The notes under the pieces: model-generated | The model's input: the letters and a program-made list of their open reading frames with translations, nothing else | What the model was told of the DNA's origin: nothing | Databases searched by the model: none | Assembly (NCBI GenBank): GCA_003452695.1 | Contig: DMNP01000373.1 | Span: forward strand, 1-15,008 | Origin: Eggerthellaceae bacterium | Lineage (GTDB): Bacteria; Actinomycetota; Coriobacteriia; Coriobacteriales; Eggerthellaceae | DNA: 15,008 bases | Direction of reading: 5' to 3' | Shown: piece by piece, positions 1 through 5,990 of the stretch | Layout of the letters: the number at the start of each line of letters is the position of its first letter | How positions within the stretch are numbered: the stretch's first letter is position 1 | Position numbers and translations under genes: made by a program

Positions 1-966
1 CTCGATGCCGGCTTCCAGGAGAAGCAGGCGACGGTGGGCGGTGCGACGGTCAACTACGGCGAAGGGCCCGACAACGGGCCGGCGCTCATGCTCGCGCACG
101 GCCAGGGCATGGAGTGGGAAGACTACGCGTCGGTGCTGCCCGTGCTGTCGGAGCGCTACCACGTGTTCGCCGTCGACTGCTTCGGGCACGGCGAGTCAGC
201 GCACGACCCGTCTTTATATACATGCTCTAAAAACGGTGACGCGCTGGTCGCGTTCGCAAGCCAGGTCATCGGCGGCGACTACATCGTGTCCGGCCACTCG
301 TCGGGCGGCATCCTTGCCGCCTATGTGGCTGCGCACGATCCCGAACATGTTGCTGCATGTGTGTTGGAAGACCCGCCGCTGTTCCGCGTGACGCCCGAGC
401 AGGTGCAGGAGAACGCGGGTGCCTTCGCCTGGTACGACGGCTACACCGTCGCGCATTCGTTCCTCCAGCAGAGCGAGGTTGCGGCCTATCCGGCGTGGTA
501 CGCGTCGCACAGTTACCTGTTCGGGCTGTTCGGCGGGCTGCAGAAGTTGCTTGCGGAACAGACGGCCGCGTTCTGTGCGCAGCATCCCGGCGAGCACGTG
601 ACGAACGCCTTCGTCCCGCGCGATTGGACGCGCGGCATGTACTTCATGGACGACTGGGACCCGCACTTCGGCGAGGCGTTCTACGACGGCAGCTGGATGG
701 CCGGCATCGACCAGCAAGCCATGCTGCAGCAAATCAAATGCCCCGTCGTGTACCTGAAAGCCTCGACGAGCTACGGCGACGACGGCGTTCTCTACGCCGC
801 CACGACCGACGAGGACGCGGCGCGCATCCAGGCGACCGTCCCGAGCTGCGAGACCATCGAAATCAAGTCGGGACACGACATCCACTACGAACACCCCGAC
901 GTATTCGCGAATGCCGTCGACCGGGTAGTTGCGAGCGCCGCCCTTACCGAGGGTTATCGTGGATAG
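1..966 (+). CDS. alpha/beta hydrolase, 5' end outside the window
   Basis: The frame is open from the first base, so the true start lies upstream; the GTG at 34 is probably internal because the residues before it read as normal protein. About 321 residues are present. The alpha/beta-hydrolase fold is seen in the LAHGQG oxyanion-type strand turn, the VDCFGHGES segment, the nucleophile elbow GHSSGG (serine codon 298-300), and a late SGHD whose histidine (codon 874-876) fits the catalytic triad. The region between is a long cap rich in aromatic residues, as in esterases, haloperoxidases or C-C hydrolases. The substrate cannot be read from the sequence. No signal peptide is visible in the part present. 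The next gene converges on it. The family is secure; the specific reaction is unknown. Confidence 0.88.
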   Translation, partial: LDAGFQEKQATVGGATVNYGEGPDNGPALMLAHGQGMEWEDYASVLPVLSERYHVFAVDCFGHGESAHDPSLYTCSKNGDALVAFASQVIGGDYIVSGHSSGGILAAYVAAHDPEHVAACVLEDPPLFRVTPEQVQENAGAFAWYDGYTVAHSFLQQSEVAAYPAWYASHSYLFGLFGGLQKLLAEQTAAFCAQHPGEHVTNAFVPRDWTRGMYFMDDWDPHFGEAFYDGSWMAGIDQQAMLQQIKCPVVYLKASTSYGDDGVLYAATTDEDAARIQATVPSCETIEIKSGHDIHYEHPDVFANAVDRVVASAALTEGYRG

Positions 967-968
967 GT

Positions 969-987
969 CCTTTCGAGGAACGAAAGG
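969..987 (+). terminator. weak hairpin just after the hydrolase stop
   Basis: CCTTTCG at 969-975 pairs perfectly with CGAAAGG at 981-987 around a 5-nt loop, starting 3 nt after the stop codon. No T-run follows, so this is a hairpin in a terminator position rather than a classical intrinsic terminator. Confidence 0.35.
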
Positions 988-1017
988 TCGATTGTTCGGC
1001 AGCAAGAATGAGATTGT

Positions 1018-1043
1018 GCCAAAACCGAAGCGCCGGCACTTCG
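1018..1043 (-). terminator. intrinsic terminator for the nitroreductase transcript
   Basis: Read on the minus strand, CGAAGTG pairs with CGCTTCG (one G-U pair) around a CCGG loop and is followed by GTTTTGG, a short U-tract. It lies about 160 bp beyond the nitroreductase stop. It could also slow transcription coming from the hydrolase side. Confidence 0.55.
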
Positions 1044-1204
1044 TTCTTACAGCTCGACCAGCCCGCAGCCCTTTCCGTACGCGTAGAGCGCGCAGGGCCC
1101 TTGCAGGGGGAACTCGGCCGCGCTTCTTGTTCGGGGTAAAGGCGGTTGATGCGCCATCGGGGAACACGTGTGGTGCAGGGAGGTATTCAGTCGAATAATC
1201 GGGG

Positions 1205-1858
1205 CTAAATCCAGGCAACGCGGTTCGGGTAGAGCTCACGGCGGTCGCGCGCGGTGCTCTTCGGGTGCCCCAGCACCAGGTGCAGCTGCGCCGTGTAGTC
1301 GTCGGGTATCCCGGCGTCGCGCCTGACTTGCATGCCGTATTCGGTCTCGAACGTTTCTTTCGCGCGCGCAACGCAGCAGCTCCCGATGCCGAGCGACCAC
1401 GCTGCCAGGGTCATGTTCTCGATGCTCATGGCTGCGTCGAACTGGCCGACCTCCCAGATGCTCGGCGTGAACACCGTGATGGAAACCGGCGCGCCGTAGA
1501 AGCCGTCCTTCATGCTCAGGTCGTCTGCCGCCGAAGGCTGGGCGTCCGACACATGGTAGTAGCCGTCGTGGTACATCTGAAGTGATATGCGGCCGAGGTT
1601 GCGGTTAACTTCAGCATTCTGGCTGACCAGCATGATGACCGCTTGGCACCCGCCGCCGTTCGGTGCGCGCAGGCCTGCGTCAACGATCATGCCGAGCACT
1701 TCAGGAGCGATAGGCTCATTGGTGAAGCGGCGGATGGTCCGCCGGCTGAAAATGGTTTCCAGCGTCTCGTTCGGAGAGCCGTCGAAATGGTTCGGGTTGC
1801 CCAGACCTTTTCGCGGAAAACTCCCGTCCAGGGTTGGCGTCTCGTTCGGCTGATTCAT
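1205..1858 (-). CDS. nitroreductase-family FMN oxidoreductase
   Basis: This encodes about 217 residues of the FMN-dependent nitroreductase fold, which reduces nitroaromatics, quinones or flavins with NAD(P)H. Visible family marks are the N-terminal SRRTIRRF segment (FMN phosphate contact), APNGGGCQ (the APSGGNxQ-type motif) and GIGSC late in the protein. An in-frame frame extends upstream to 1921, but the ATG at 1856-1858 is preferred because GAGGGGAAG sits about 6 nt before it on the minus strand. It lies 98 bp downstream of the Rrf2 regulator on the same strand, so it is probably co-transcribed and controlled by that regulator. Such enzymes fit a quinone/electrophile or nitro-compound response. 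The true substrate is not determinable. Confidence 0.88.
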   Translation of the reverse strand: MNQPNETPTLDGSFPRKGLGNPNHFDGSPNETLETIFSRRTIRRFTNEPIAPEVLGMIVDAGLRAPNGGGCQAVIMLVSQNAEVNRNLGRISLQMYHDGYYHVSDAQPSAADDLSMKDGFYGAPVSITVFTPSIWEVGQFDAAMSIENMTLAAWSLGIGSCCVARAKETFETEYGMQVRRDAGIPDDYTAQLHLVLGHPKSTARDRRELYPNRVAWI

Positions 1859-1956
1859 GATGCTTCCCCTCATTTCCCGCGGTTTCGACCGCCTGCTTGA
1901 ACGGATCTCGGGGCGATGCACGTCATCAATGACTTGAATGACCTGGCGCTTTAAGC

Positions 1957-2391
1957 TTACTCTTGCTGCGCGATGAGCCCCCGCGTCTCATCCGCCAGGT
2001 CGGCCAGGGTGGTGGATGCCAGGCGGTCCATCATGGCCTGTTCCGCGGCTTCCAGCTCCGCGCCCAGCACAGCGTGCACGTTGCGGCCGATGGGGCACTC
2101 GGGGCTGGGGTGTTCGTGCATGCGGAAGATGCCCGGGTCGTCCTCGACGGCCTCGAGCACGTCGCGCAGCGTTATCTCCCCCGGCTCCTTCGTGAGCGAC
2201 GCCCCTCCCACGCCCGGCTCCACGGCGACGAGGCCGGCAGCCTTGAGCTGGCCAAGCACGTTGCGCACGACGACGGGGTTGACGCCGACGCTCCCCGCGA
2301 GCACGTTTGACGTGAACTTGTGCCTGTCCCCGAGGACGTCGAGGCAGAGCAATATGTGTACGGCTATGGGCAGTCTGGTCGAGAACTTCAT
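1957..2391 (-). CDS. Rrf2-family transcriptional regulator, YwnA-like
   Basis: This 144-residue protein has the Rrf2 layout: N-terminal helix (KFSTRLPIAVHIL), winged helix-turn-helix (about 25-57, with VNPVVVRNVLGQLK as recognition region), a wing (GVGGASLTK) and a C-terminal dimerisation helix. Rrf2 proteins that carry Fe-S clusters (IscR, NsrR) have three spaced cysteines; here the effector region has only Cys99, in SPECPIG, and the other cysteine is Cys16 in the first helix. It therefore looks like a cluster-free, perhaps thiol-sensing member. The start has AGAGGGG 3-9 nt upstream. It is divergent from an NAD(P)-binding oxidoreductase, an arrangement recalled from the ywnA/ywnB type of locus, and upstream of the nitroreductase. 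The shared gap carries three palindromes. The family is secure; the signal is inferred. Confidence 0.9.
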   Translation of the reverse strand: MKFSTRLPIAVHILLCLDVLGDRHKFTSNVLAGSVGVNPVVVRNVLGQLKAAGLVAVEPGVGGASLTKEPGEITLRDVLEAVEDDPGIFRMHEHPSPECPIGRNVHAVLGAELEAAEQAMMDRLASTTLADLADETRGLIAQQE

Positions 2392-2430
2392 GGCCCCTCT
2401 TTCTTCGTCTTACACAGCGTAGCACGCCCG

Positions 2431-2455
2431 TGTTGTAATGTCACCAATTACAACT
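2431..2455. promoter_or_regulatory. candidate Rrf2 operator O1
   Basis: TGTTGTAA (2431-2438), 9-nt spacer, TTACAACT (2448-2455); 7 of 8 arm positions are symmetric. Its centre, near 2443, is about 52 bp before the rrf2 start codon. On the minus strand a loose -35/-10 pair (TTACAA, 18 nt, TGTAAG) overlaps this site, so binding here would fit autorepression. Confidence 0.72.
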
Positions 2456-2477
2456 GTGGAGAAGATGTGGCCGCCTA

Positions 2478-2502
2478 TGTTGTAAGCGTTGACATTACAA
2501 CA
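2478..2502. promoter_or_regulatory. candidate Rrf2 operator O2
   Basis: TGTTGTAA (2478-2485), 9-nt spacer, TTACAACA (2495-2502), a perfect 8+8 palindrome with its centre near 2490. A consensus TTGACA lies inside it at 2489-2494 on the plus strand and may be the -35 of the NAD(P)-binding gene, but no good -10 lies at 16-18 nt, so the promoter assignment is weak. Confidence 0.75.
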
Positions 2503-2520
2503 CGGCTATGGCAGAGTACG

Positions 2521-2545
2521 TGTTGTAAGTTATACAATTACAACA
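2521..2545. promoter_or_regulatory. candidate Rrf2 operator O3
   Basis: TGTTGTAA (2521-2528), 9-nt spacer, TTACAACA (2538-2545), a perfect 8+8 palindrome. It ends only 5 nt before the AAAGGA ribosome binding site and 20 nt before the ATG of the NAD(P)-binding gene, a position suited to blocking transcription. The three centres are spaced about 47 and 43 bp. Confidence 0.75.
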
Positions 2546-2565
2546 AACCGAAAGGACGTGACAAC

Positions 2566-3195
2566 ATGAGGATCGCAGTGGTGGCGGCGAACGGCAAGGC
2601 GGGCAGGCTCATCGTGAAGGAGGCCACAGATCGCGGCATGGACGTGACCGCGGTCGTGCGCGGCGAGAACAAGACCGAAGCCGGGAAGGCGATCGTCAAG
2701 GACGCCATGGAGCTGACCACCGAGGACCTGGCCGGCTTCGACGCCGTTGTGGACGCCGTGGGCGGATGGACCGCCGAGGCGGCGCGCGCGGTGCCCGACG
2801 TGGCGGAGCACCTGGCCGACGCGCTCTCCGGCGCCGAGACGCGCCTGCTTGTCGTGGGCGGCGCGGGCAGCCTGTTCGTGGACCCCGAGCACACCAAGAC
2901 CGTGGTGGACGTGACCCCCTTCCCCGACGAGGTCATGCCGGTGCTGAACGCCCATAAGGACGCGCTCGAGATGCTGCGCGGGCGCGACGACGTGCGCTGG
3001 ACCTACGTGAGCCCCGCGGGCGACTTCCAGGCCGACGGAGAGCGCACCGGCGAGTACCAGTTGGGCGGCGAGGAGCTCGTGCTGAACGCCGCCGGCGAGA
3101 GCGCGGTCAGCTACGCCGACTACGCTATCGCCATGGTGGACGAGCTCGAGTCCGGCGACCACGTGCGCCAGCGCATCAGCGTCGTGAGCAAGTAA
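2566..3195 (+). CDS. NAD(P)-binding oxidoreductase, YwnB/NmrA-like atypical SDR
   Basis: This 209-residue Rossmann protein starts MRIAVVAANGKAG, with the NG-xx-G dinucleotide-binding turn at residues 9-13, and continues with VVDAVGGW and LLVVGGAGSLFVD strands. The tail motifs SPAGDF, ERTGEYQLGGEE and SYADYAIAMVDE are typical, from memory, of small NAD(P)H-binding proteins of the YwnB type. No classical SDR YxxxK pair is evident, so it may act as a quinone or flavin reductase or as a nucleotide-sensing protein. The ATG at 2566 is chosen because AAAGGA lies 10 nt upstream and because longer in-frame extensions run through the operators. It is divergent from the Rrf2 gene and ends before a strong terminator, so it is a single-gene transcript, probably repressed by Rrf2. 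Confidence 0.88.
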   Translation: MRIAVVAANGKAGRLIVKEATDRGMDVTAVVRGENKTEAGKAIVKDAMELTTEDLAGFDAVVDAVGGWTAEAARAVPDVAEHLADALSGAETRLLVVGGAGSLFVDPEHTKTVVDVTPFPDEVMPVLNAHKDALEMLRGRDDVRWTYVSPAGDFQADGERTGEYQLGGEELVLNAAGESAVSYADYAIAMVDELESGDHVRQRISVVSK

Positions 3196-3228
3196 CCCAG
3201 CTGCTTACGAGCAGTTCCAGGTACGAGC

Positions 3229-3264
3229 GGGCCTGCGTCCTATCGGCGCAGGCCCTCGATCTTT
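3229..3264 (+). terminator. intrinsic terminator after the NAD(P)-binding gene
   Basis: GGGCCTGCG (3229-3237) pairs perfectly with CGCAGGCCC (3247-3255) around a 9-nt loop, followed by TCGATCTTT. It marks the right boundary of the Rrf2 regulon unit and the left edge of the decayed island. Confidence 0.85.
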
Positions 3265-3268
3265 GGGC

Positions 3269-3640
3269 TCACCGTCCATTGTCGTCGGACCTCGCAGCGG
3301 TGCAGATGGCCGCGCCCGCGGCTACCAGGATGACAAGGCACAGGGCTGCGAGCGCGTGCGCGCGCCCTTCCGGCACGCGCAGGTGGCTCCGCACGGGGGC
3401 GAGCGCCATGGCGGCGGCGGGGACGGCCATGGCGAACTCAAGCGCGTGGGCGACCATGAGCACGTCGAGGAAGGCGAGGTCGAGCGAGCCCGGCGCAAAG
3501 ACGGCGAGCATCTCGTCGGCGCCCGCATACGAACGCAGCGAGCAGCGAACCCCCTCGGCGGAGGCGGTCGCGCGGATGCCTGCCTCGAGCGCCTCGCGGT
3601 CACGCGGGTCGTCGTCGACTATGGCCACGCGCAGGTCCAA
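3269..3640 (-). pseudogene. response-regulator receiver fragment fused to a kinase-like membrane segment
   Basis: Residues 1-62 are the first half of a receiver domain: strand LRVAIVDDD with the acidic pair, and LDLAFLDVLM with the phospho-acceptor aspartate at about 59. The usual Gly/Pro after the aspartate, the later Thr/Ser and Lys, and any DNA-binding domain are absent. From about residue 63 the protein switches to hydrophobic sequence (HALEFAMAVPAAAMAL, then LAALCLVILVAAGAAICTA), which looks like the N-terminal membrane helices of a GHKL/AgrC-type sensor kinase. The likeliest history is a deletion that joined the start of a response-regulator gene to the start of its kinase gene. The TTG at 3640 is chosen as start because AAGGAGGGGG lies just upstream; a longer GTG start at 3676 has no such site. 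Function is probably lost, but the reading frame is intact. Confidence 0.6.
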
Positions 3641-3678
3641 GCCCCCTCCTTCACGTCGTATCGGCCTTGCATGCACGA

Positions 3679-4056
3679 TTAGAGCTTGTGGCCTGACGCG
3701 ACGAGCATCTGCGCGACGAGGTTCTCGGTGAGCATCCCTTCGTTGAGGCCGATGTCGCCCCGCAAAACGGAGCGGTATACATCCTCGCTCGTTTGGCGCC
3801 CGTCAGCGAAGGCGAGCGTAAGCAATAGCCCTGTGTCTGCCATGTAGCACTTGAGCGAAGATGAGTCCCGGTTGAGCGCAAGGCCCACGCTTGGCTCTGA
3901 CGCGGCATAGCATATGTTTGCAATGCGGGCATCCGAGAGCCAGAAGAAGGCCTCCTCGTAGTTGCGCATGCGCGCGCTCTTGCCCAGCGAGCTGAGCGTG
4001 AACTTCTTTTCGTGCTTGGATAGTTGGCCGGGAACAATCGACGACACGGTGCGCAA
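3679..4056 (-). pseudogene. DUF4143-type AAA ATPase, C-terminal-half fragment
   Basis: About 125 residues match, from memory, the part of DUF4143-containing AAA ATPases that follows the ATPase core: VPGQLSKHEKKFTLSSLG, NYEEAFFWLSDARIANICY, YMADTGLLLTLAF, and NEGMLTENLVAQML. The N-terminal Walker A/B ATPase region is missing, and a TAA stop lies just upstream in frame. At the other end the protein stops at ASGHKL, exactly where the family normally continues into a final strand (YFYS-like). Both ends have therefore been lost, and the right junction abuts the receiver-domain fragment. No ribosome binding site is visible. It is a remnant and not a functional gene. Confidence 0.7.
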
Positions 4057-4296
4057 TCGAAATTAGCCCTAATAATACACGATGCGCAATTCTTTAGACA
4101 GTGAAACCTACACGTATCGCACATTAAAATTGATTGGAGCAATTGCTGCACTTGTCGTGCAGCCTCTGCAAGGTGGCGAGGGGCTTGACGTCGACGCCTA
4201 CCGCCATAGTGTCTACTTGACGCAGCCACGAGGCGGCGACGGCGTTGGTTGCGAAAACATGACCGGACAATGCGAGTTGCTTGATAGGAAACCGTG

Positions 4297-4485
4297 CTAG
4301 AACAGCGGCTTCACGAGCTTATGCAGGTTGCGGGCCTCGTCGTAATAGCGGTACTCGTAGTCCTGGCGCTCGTAGTAGCCAACGAGCTCGTCGCTTGAGA
4401 GCGCGAGGTAGGTGCGCGATGCCCCGCGCCCTCGTTATGAACGGTATGCGTCTTCCTTCACGAGCCATTTCAAAACGTCCTCCAT
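4297..4485 (-). pseudogene. short unrecognised ORF broken by an in-frame stop
   Basis: Reading from the ATG at 4483-4485 gives MEDVLKWLVKEDAYRS, then a TAA (4435-4437), then a frame that continues without interruption as RTYLALSSDELVGYYERQ and ends NLHKLVKPLF. The two halves share one frame and have the charged/aromatic composition of real protein, which suggests a gene of about 62 codons, or the tail of a longer gene, inactivated by a nonsense change. I do not recognise the family. No clear ribosome binding site precedes the ATG. A separate open stretch on the same strand follows (about 4145-4335, ending NCSNQF); it also resembles no family I know. Confidence 0.3.
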
Positions 4486-4943
4486 ACACTCGTTTTCGAG
4501 GGGTGTTCAATGCGTTATAGCAATAAGCACCCCTCTAAAACCATATATAGGTAAACGGAGGAGGGGACGACAACGCGGACACCTACCCTCTGTACCTCGC
4601 TCCGTTCCTTAAACCCGATAGCGCCTCCTAGCGCCCGCATCCCGTCGACTCCGTCCCTTGTCGCACGCATTCACGTCGCGTGTCAAGGGAGGGGGGGTTG
4701 GGCGTGCATCATGAGCGTGGTGCCGGTGCTGGGCACGCTGCCCGTGCCGGCGTTAACGCACAGCCAGGTCGATTCCCCTATCCCATGCTCGTGGTACGGA
4801 GATTCGGCCTACTCGTCTGCGCTGCGGCAGAGCCGCTTCGCCGCCAACGGAGCAATTCGATATTCGGCTTCATCGAGGGCGTTATCGGCAAAGTCATGGC
4901 CTTGGTGCAATGAAGTGGCGGCGATGTGGATTGCAGCTTGCGG
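4486..4943. other. 458 bp without a convincing gene
   Basis: Both strands have short open frames but none with a ribosome binding site or recognisable family. Structure seen: an 8-bp inverted repeat GAGGGGTG (4498-4505)/CACCCCTC (4528-4535) around an AT-rich loop, and a two-part hairpin TCCCTTG (4654-4660)/CAAGGGA (4684-4690) enclosing CACGC/GCGTG. A plus-strand frame ending FGFIEGVIGKVMALVQ (stop 4911-4913) and a minus-strand frame through HQGHDFADNALDEAEYR may be relics. The stretch fits degraded accessory DNA. Confidence 0.4.
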
Positions 4944-5255
4944 CTAACGAATCTCTGTTACGAGACTGGCGTAGTCTTGAGATTGGTGGAATACGTGGGC
5001 GATGCCAACCGAGCCGTCTGGGTTGACTTTGTAGAGCAACAGGTAGCTCTTCACGAGTGCGACGCGGTAGCCCGCTGCGGCGAGCTCGGGATGCCTTGCA
5101 TAGGGGTATTCGACGACGCCTTCCCTGAGCGATGCCACCTTGCGGTCGAGCTCGCGCGCGAACGAGCGCGCCGTGACGCTGCCGAAGCTTGCGAGGCATG
5201 AGGTGATGTTTCTAAGCTCGCTCCGCGCGGTGGCAGAGACCACGACGTCACGCAC
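4944..5255 (-). CDS. RelE/ParE-family toxin of a type II toxin-antitoxin module
   Basis: This 103-residue protein has the compact RelE/ParE layout: N-terminal strand (VVVSATARSEL), two helices (RNITSCLASFGSVTARSF and ELDRKVASLREGV), then the beta-sheet with GYRVALVKSYLLLYKVN and VGIAHVFHQSQDYASLV. The GYR...SYLLLYKV pattern and the VFHQSQDY tail are typical of the family, in which toxins cleave ribosome-bound mRNA (RelE) or poison gyrase (ParE); which applies here is not decidable. The start is a GTG at 5253-5255, 8 nt inside the end of the antitoxin gene, so translation is coupled. It appears full-length and undamaged, in contrast to its surroundings. Confidence 0.85.
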   Translation of the reverse strand: MRDVVVSATARSELRNITSCLASFGSVTARSFARELDRKVASLREGVVEYPYARHPELAAAGYRVALVKSYLLLYKVNPDGSVGIAHVFHQSQDYASLVTEIR

Positions 5256-5427
5256 GGTCAGCTATCTCGTAGAGCTCGGGCACGACAGACGACGCGGAAA
5301 CAACCTCCCCGCGCTCGAACTCGCGCTCCGCCAAGGCGATTCGGGCCAGAAGGCGCTTCTCGGGGTCGTCGGCCACGGCGGGCTCGGCGTTCTTGTACGG
5401 CTCCAATGTCGCTTGGATAGCGTTCAT
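5248..5427 (-). CDS. small antitoxin partner of the RelE/ParE toxin
   Basis: This 59-residue ORF begins MNAIQATLEPYKNAEP, continues KRLLARIALAEREFERGE and ends VVPELYEIADRA. It has a very strong AAAGGAGG site ending 5 nt before the ATG and overlaps the toxin start by 8 nt, the classic antitoxin-first arrangement. The charged helical centre and short length fit an antitoxin of the kind paired with RelE/ParE toxins, although no DNA-binding motif (ribbon-helix-helix or Phd fold) is clearly recognisable. A -10-like TATGAT lies upstream on the minus strand (5452-5457) with only a weak -35. Identification rests mainly on gene order and overlap. Confidence 0.75.
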   Translation of the reverse strand: MNAIQATLEPYKNAEPAVADDPEKRLLARIALAEREFERGEVVSASSVVPELYEIADRA

Positions 5428-5455
5428 CGCGGCCTCCTTTTCTTAGCTCGAATCA

Positions 5456-5847
5456 TATCACGGTTTCCTCGTTTTAAGCCGAATCGCGACGGTTCCGATT
5501 TCAGTGAAGCGACCGAAACCATGCGCATTCAGGGTCAGTCGAAGGCCATCCTGACCGCCACGGGCAGCAACGCCTACCCGATTTACGCCACGGGCGATAT
5601 CACGATCAACGATTCCGACGTGACCGCCGCCAGCGCAAAGCAGGCCTTCAACAAGGGCGGGAAGATAATCCCCGCTTCGGGCAAGGCCATGCGCGTGGAC
5701 CAAGGCGACGCGCAGGCCTCCGCGACACACCACGGGCCGCTCGGGTACGCGAAGTGGGCCCTCTCGTCGTCGAGCAACGAGAACCTGCGCTACGCGATGA
5801 TGGCGCTGTACCGCTACAACCAGTCGGCAAAAGAATACTTCGTCTAA
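5456..5847 (+). pseudogene. C-terminal remnant of a repeat-type surface protein
   Basis: The frame lacks a start with a ribosome binding site and continues open upstream through unrelated toxin-antitoxin DNA, so the front of the gene is missing. The first part (AILTATGSNAYPIYATGDITINDSDVTAAS) resembles the short beta-strand turns of secreted beta-helix or carbohydrate-binding surface proteins. The end (NLRYAMMALYRYNQSAKEYF) resembles the 'LLxYGAAAQxYF'-like helix recalled from cell-surface proteins of gut anaerobes. It ends 13 bp before the small peptide gene, so the peptide may originally have been the second gene of its operon. Function is presumed lost. The ATG at 5521 is the only plausible restart and has no ribosome binding site. 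Confidence 0.45.
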
Positions 5848-5860
5848 AGGGAGGTGGACG

Positions 5861-5986
5861 ATGAAGGAACAGTTCGATGAGCCCCAGGTCGAGATCATCG
5901 AGTTCGAAGGCGAGGACGTCATATGTGCCAGCGGCTGTCCCGACAAGACCGTGGGCTGCCCCGACGAGACCGAGCTGGGCGGCTAG
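5861..5986 (+). CDS. 41-residue acidic peptide with three cysteines, function unknown
   Basis: The gene is preceded by AAAGGGAGGTGG ending 3 nt before the ATG, one of the best ribosome binding sites in the window. The peptide is strongly acidic in its first half (EPQVEIIEFEGEDVI) and then carries three cysteines at 22, 26 and 33 in CASGC and GCPDE, ending ELGG. There is no signal peptide or membrane segment. From memory, short peptides with the pattern EPxVExIEF...DVI..SG are common near surface-protein genes in gut Firmicutes and Coriobacteria and have no assigned role; a modified-peptide precursor with a leader and a Cys-containing core is one possibility, but no maturase is visible here. 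It ends 4 bp before the next gene, so the two are probably translationally coupled. Confidence 0.65.
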   Translation: MKEQFDEPQVEIIEFEGEDVICASGCPDKTVGCPDETELGG

Positions 5987-5990
5987 CGCC

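Noticed and set aside
214..1371. 385-codon minus-strand frame spanning the hydrolase and the gap
   Set aside because: Composition of a shadow frame; overlaps both the hydrolase and the nitroreductase and would override the terminator at 1018-1043.
2320..2565. N-terminal extension of the NAD(P)-binding protein
   Set aside because: It would translate through all three palindromes and into the Rrf2 gene; the ATG at 2566 has its own ribosome binding site and begins the Rossmann strand.
3263..3731. Plus-strand frames opposite the receiver fragment
   Set aside because: Arg/Ala/Ser-rich shadow frames; the minus strand has the recognisable receiver motifs and ribosome binding site.
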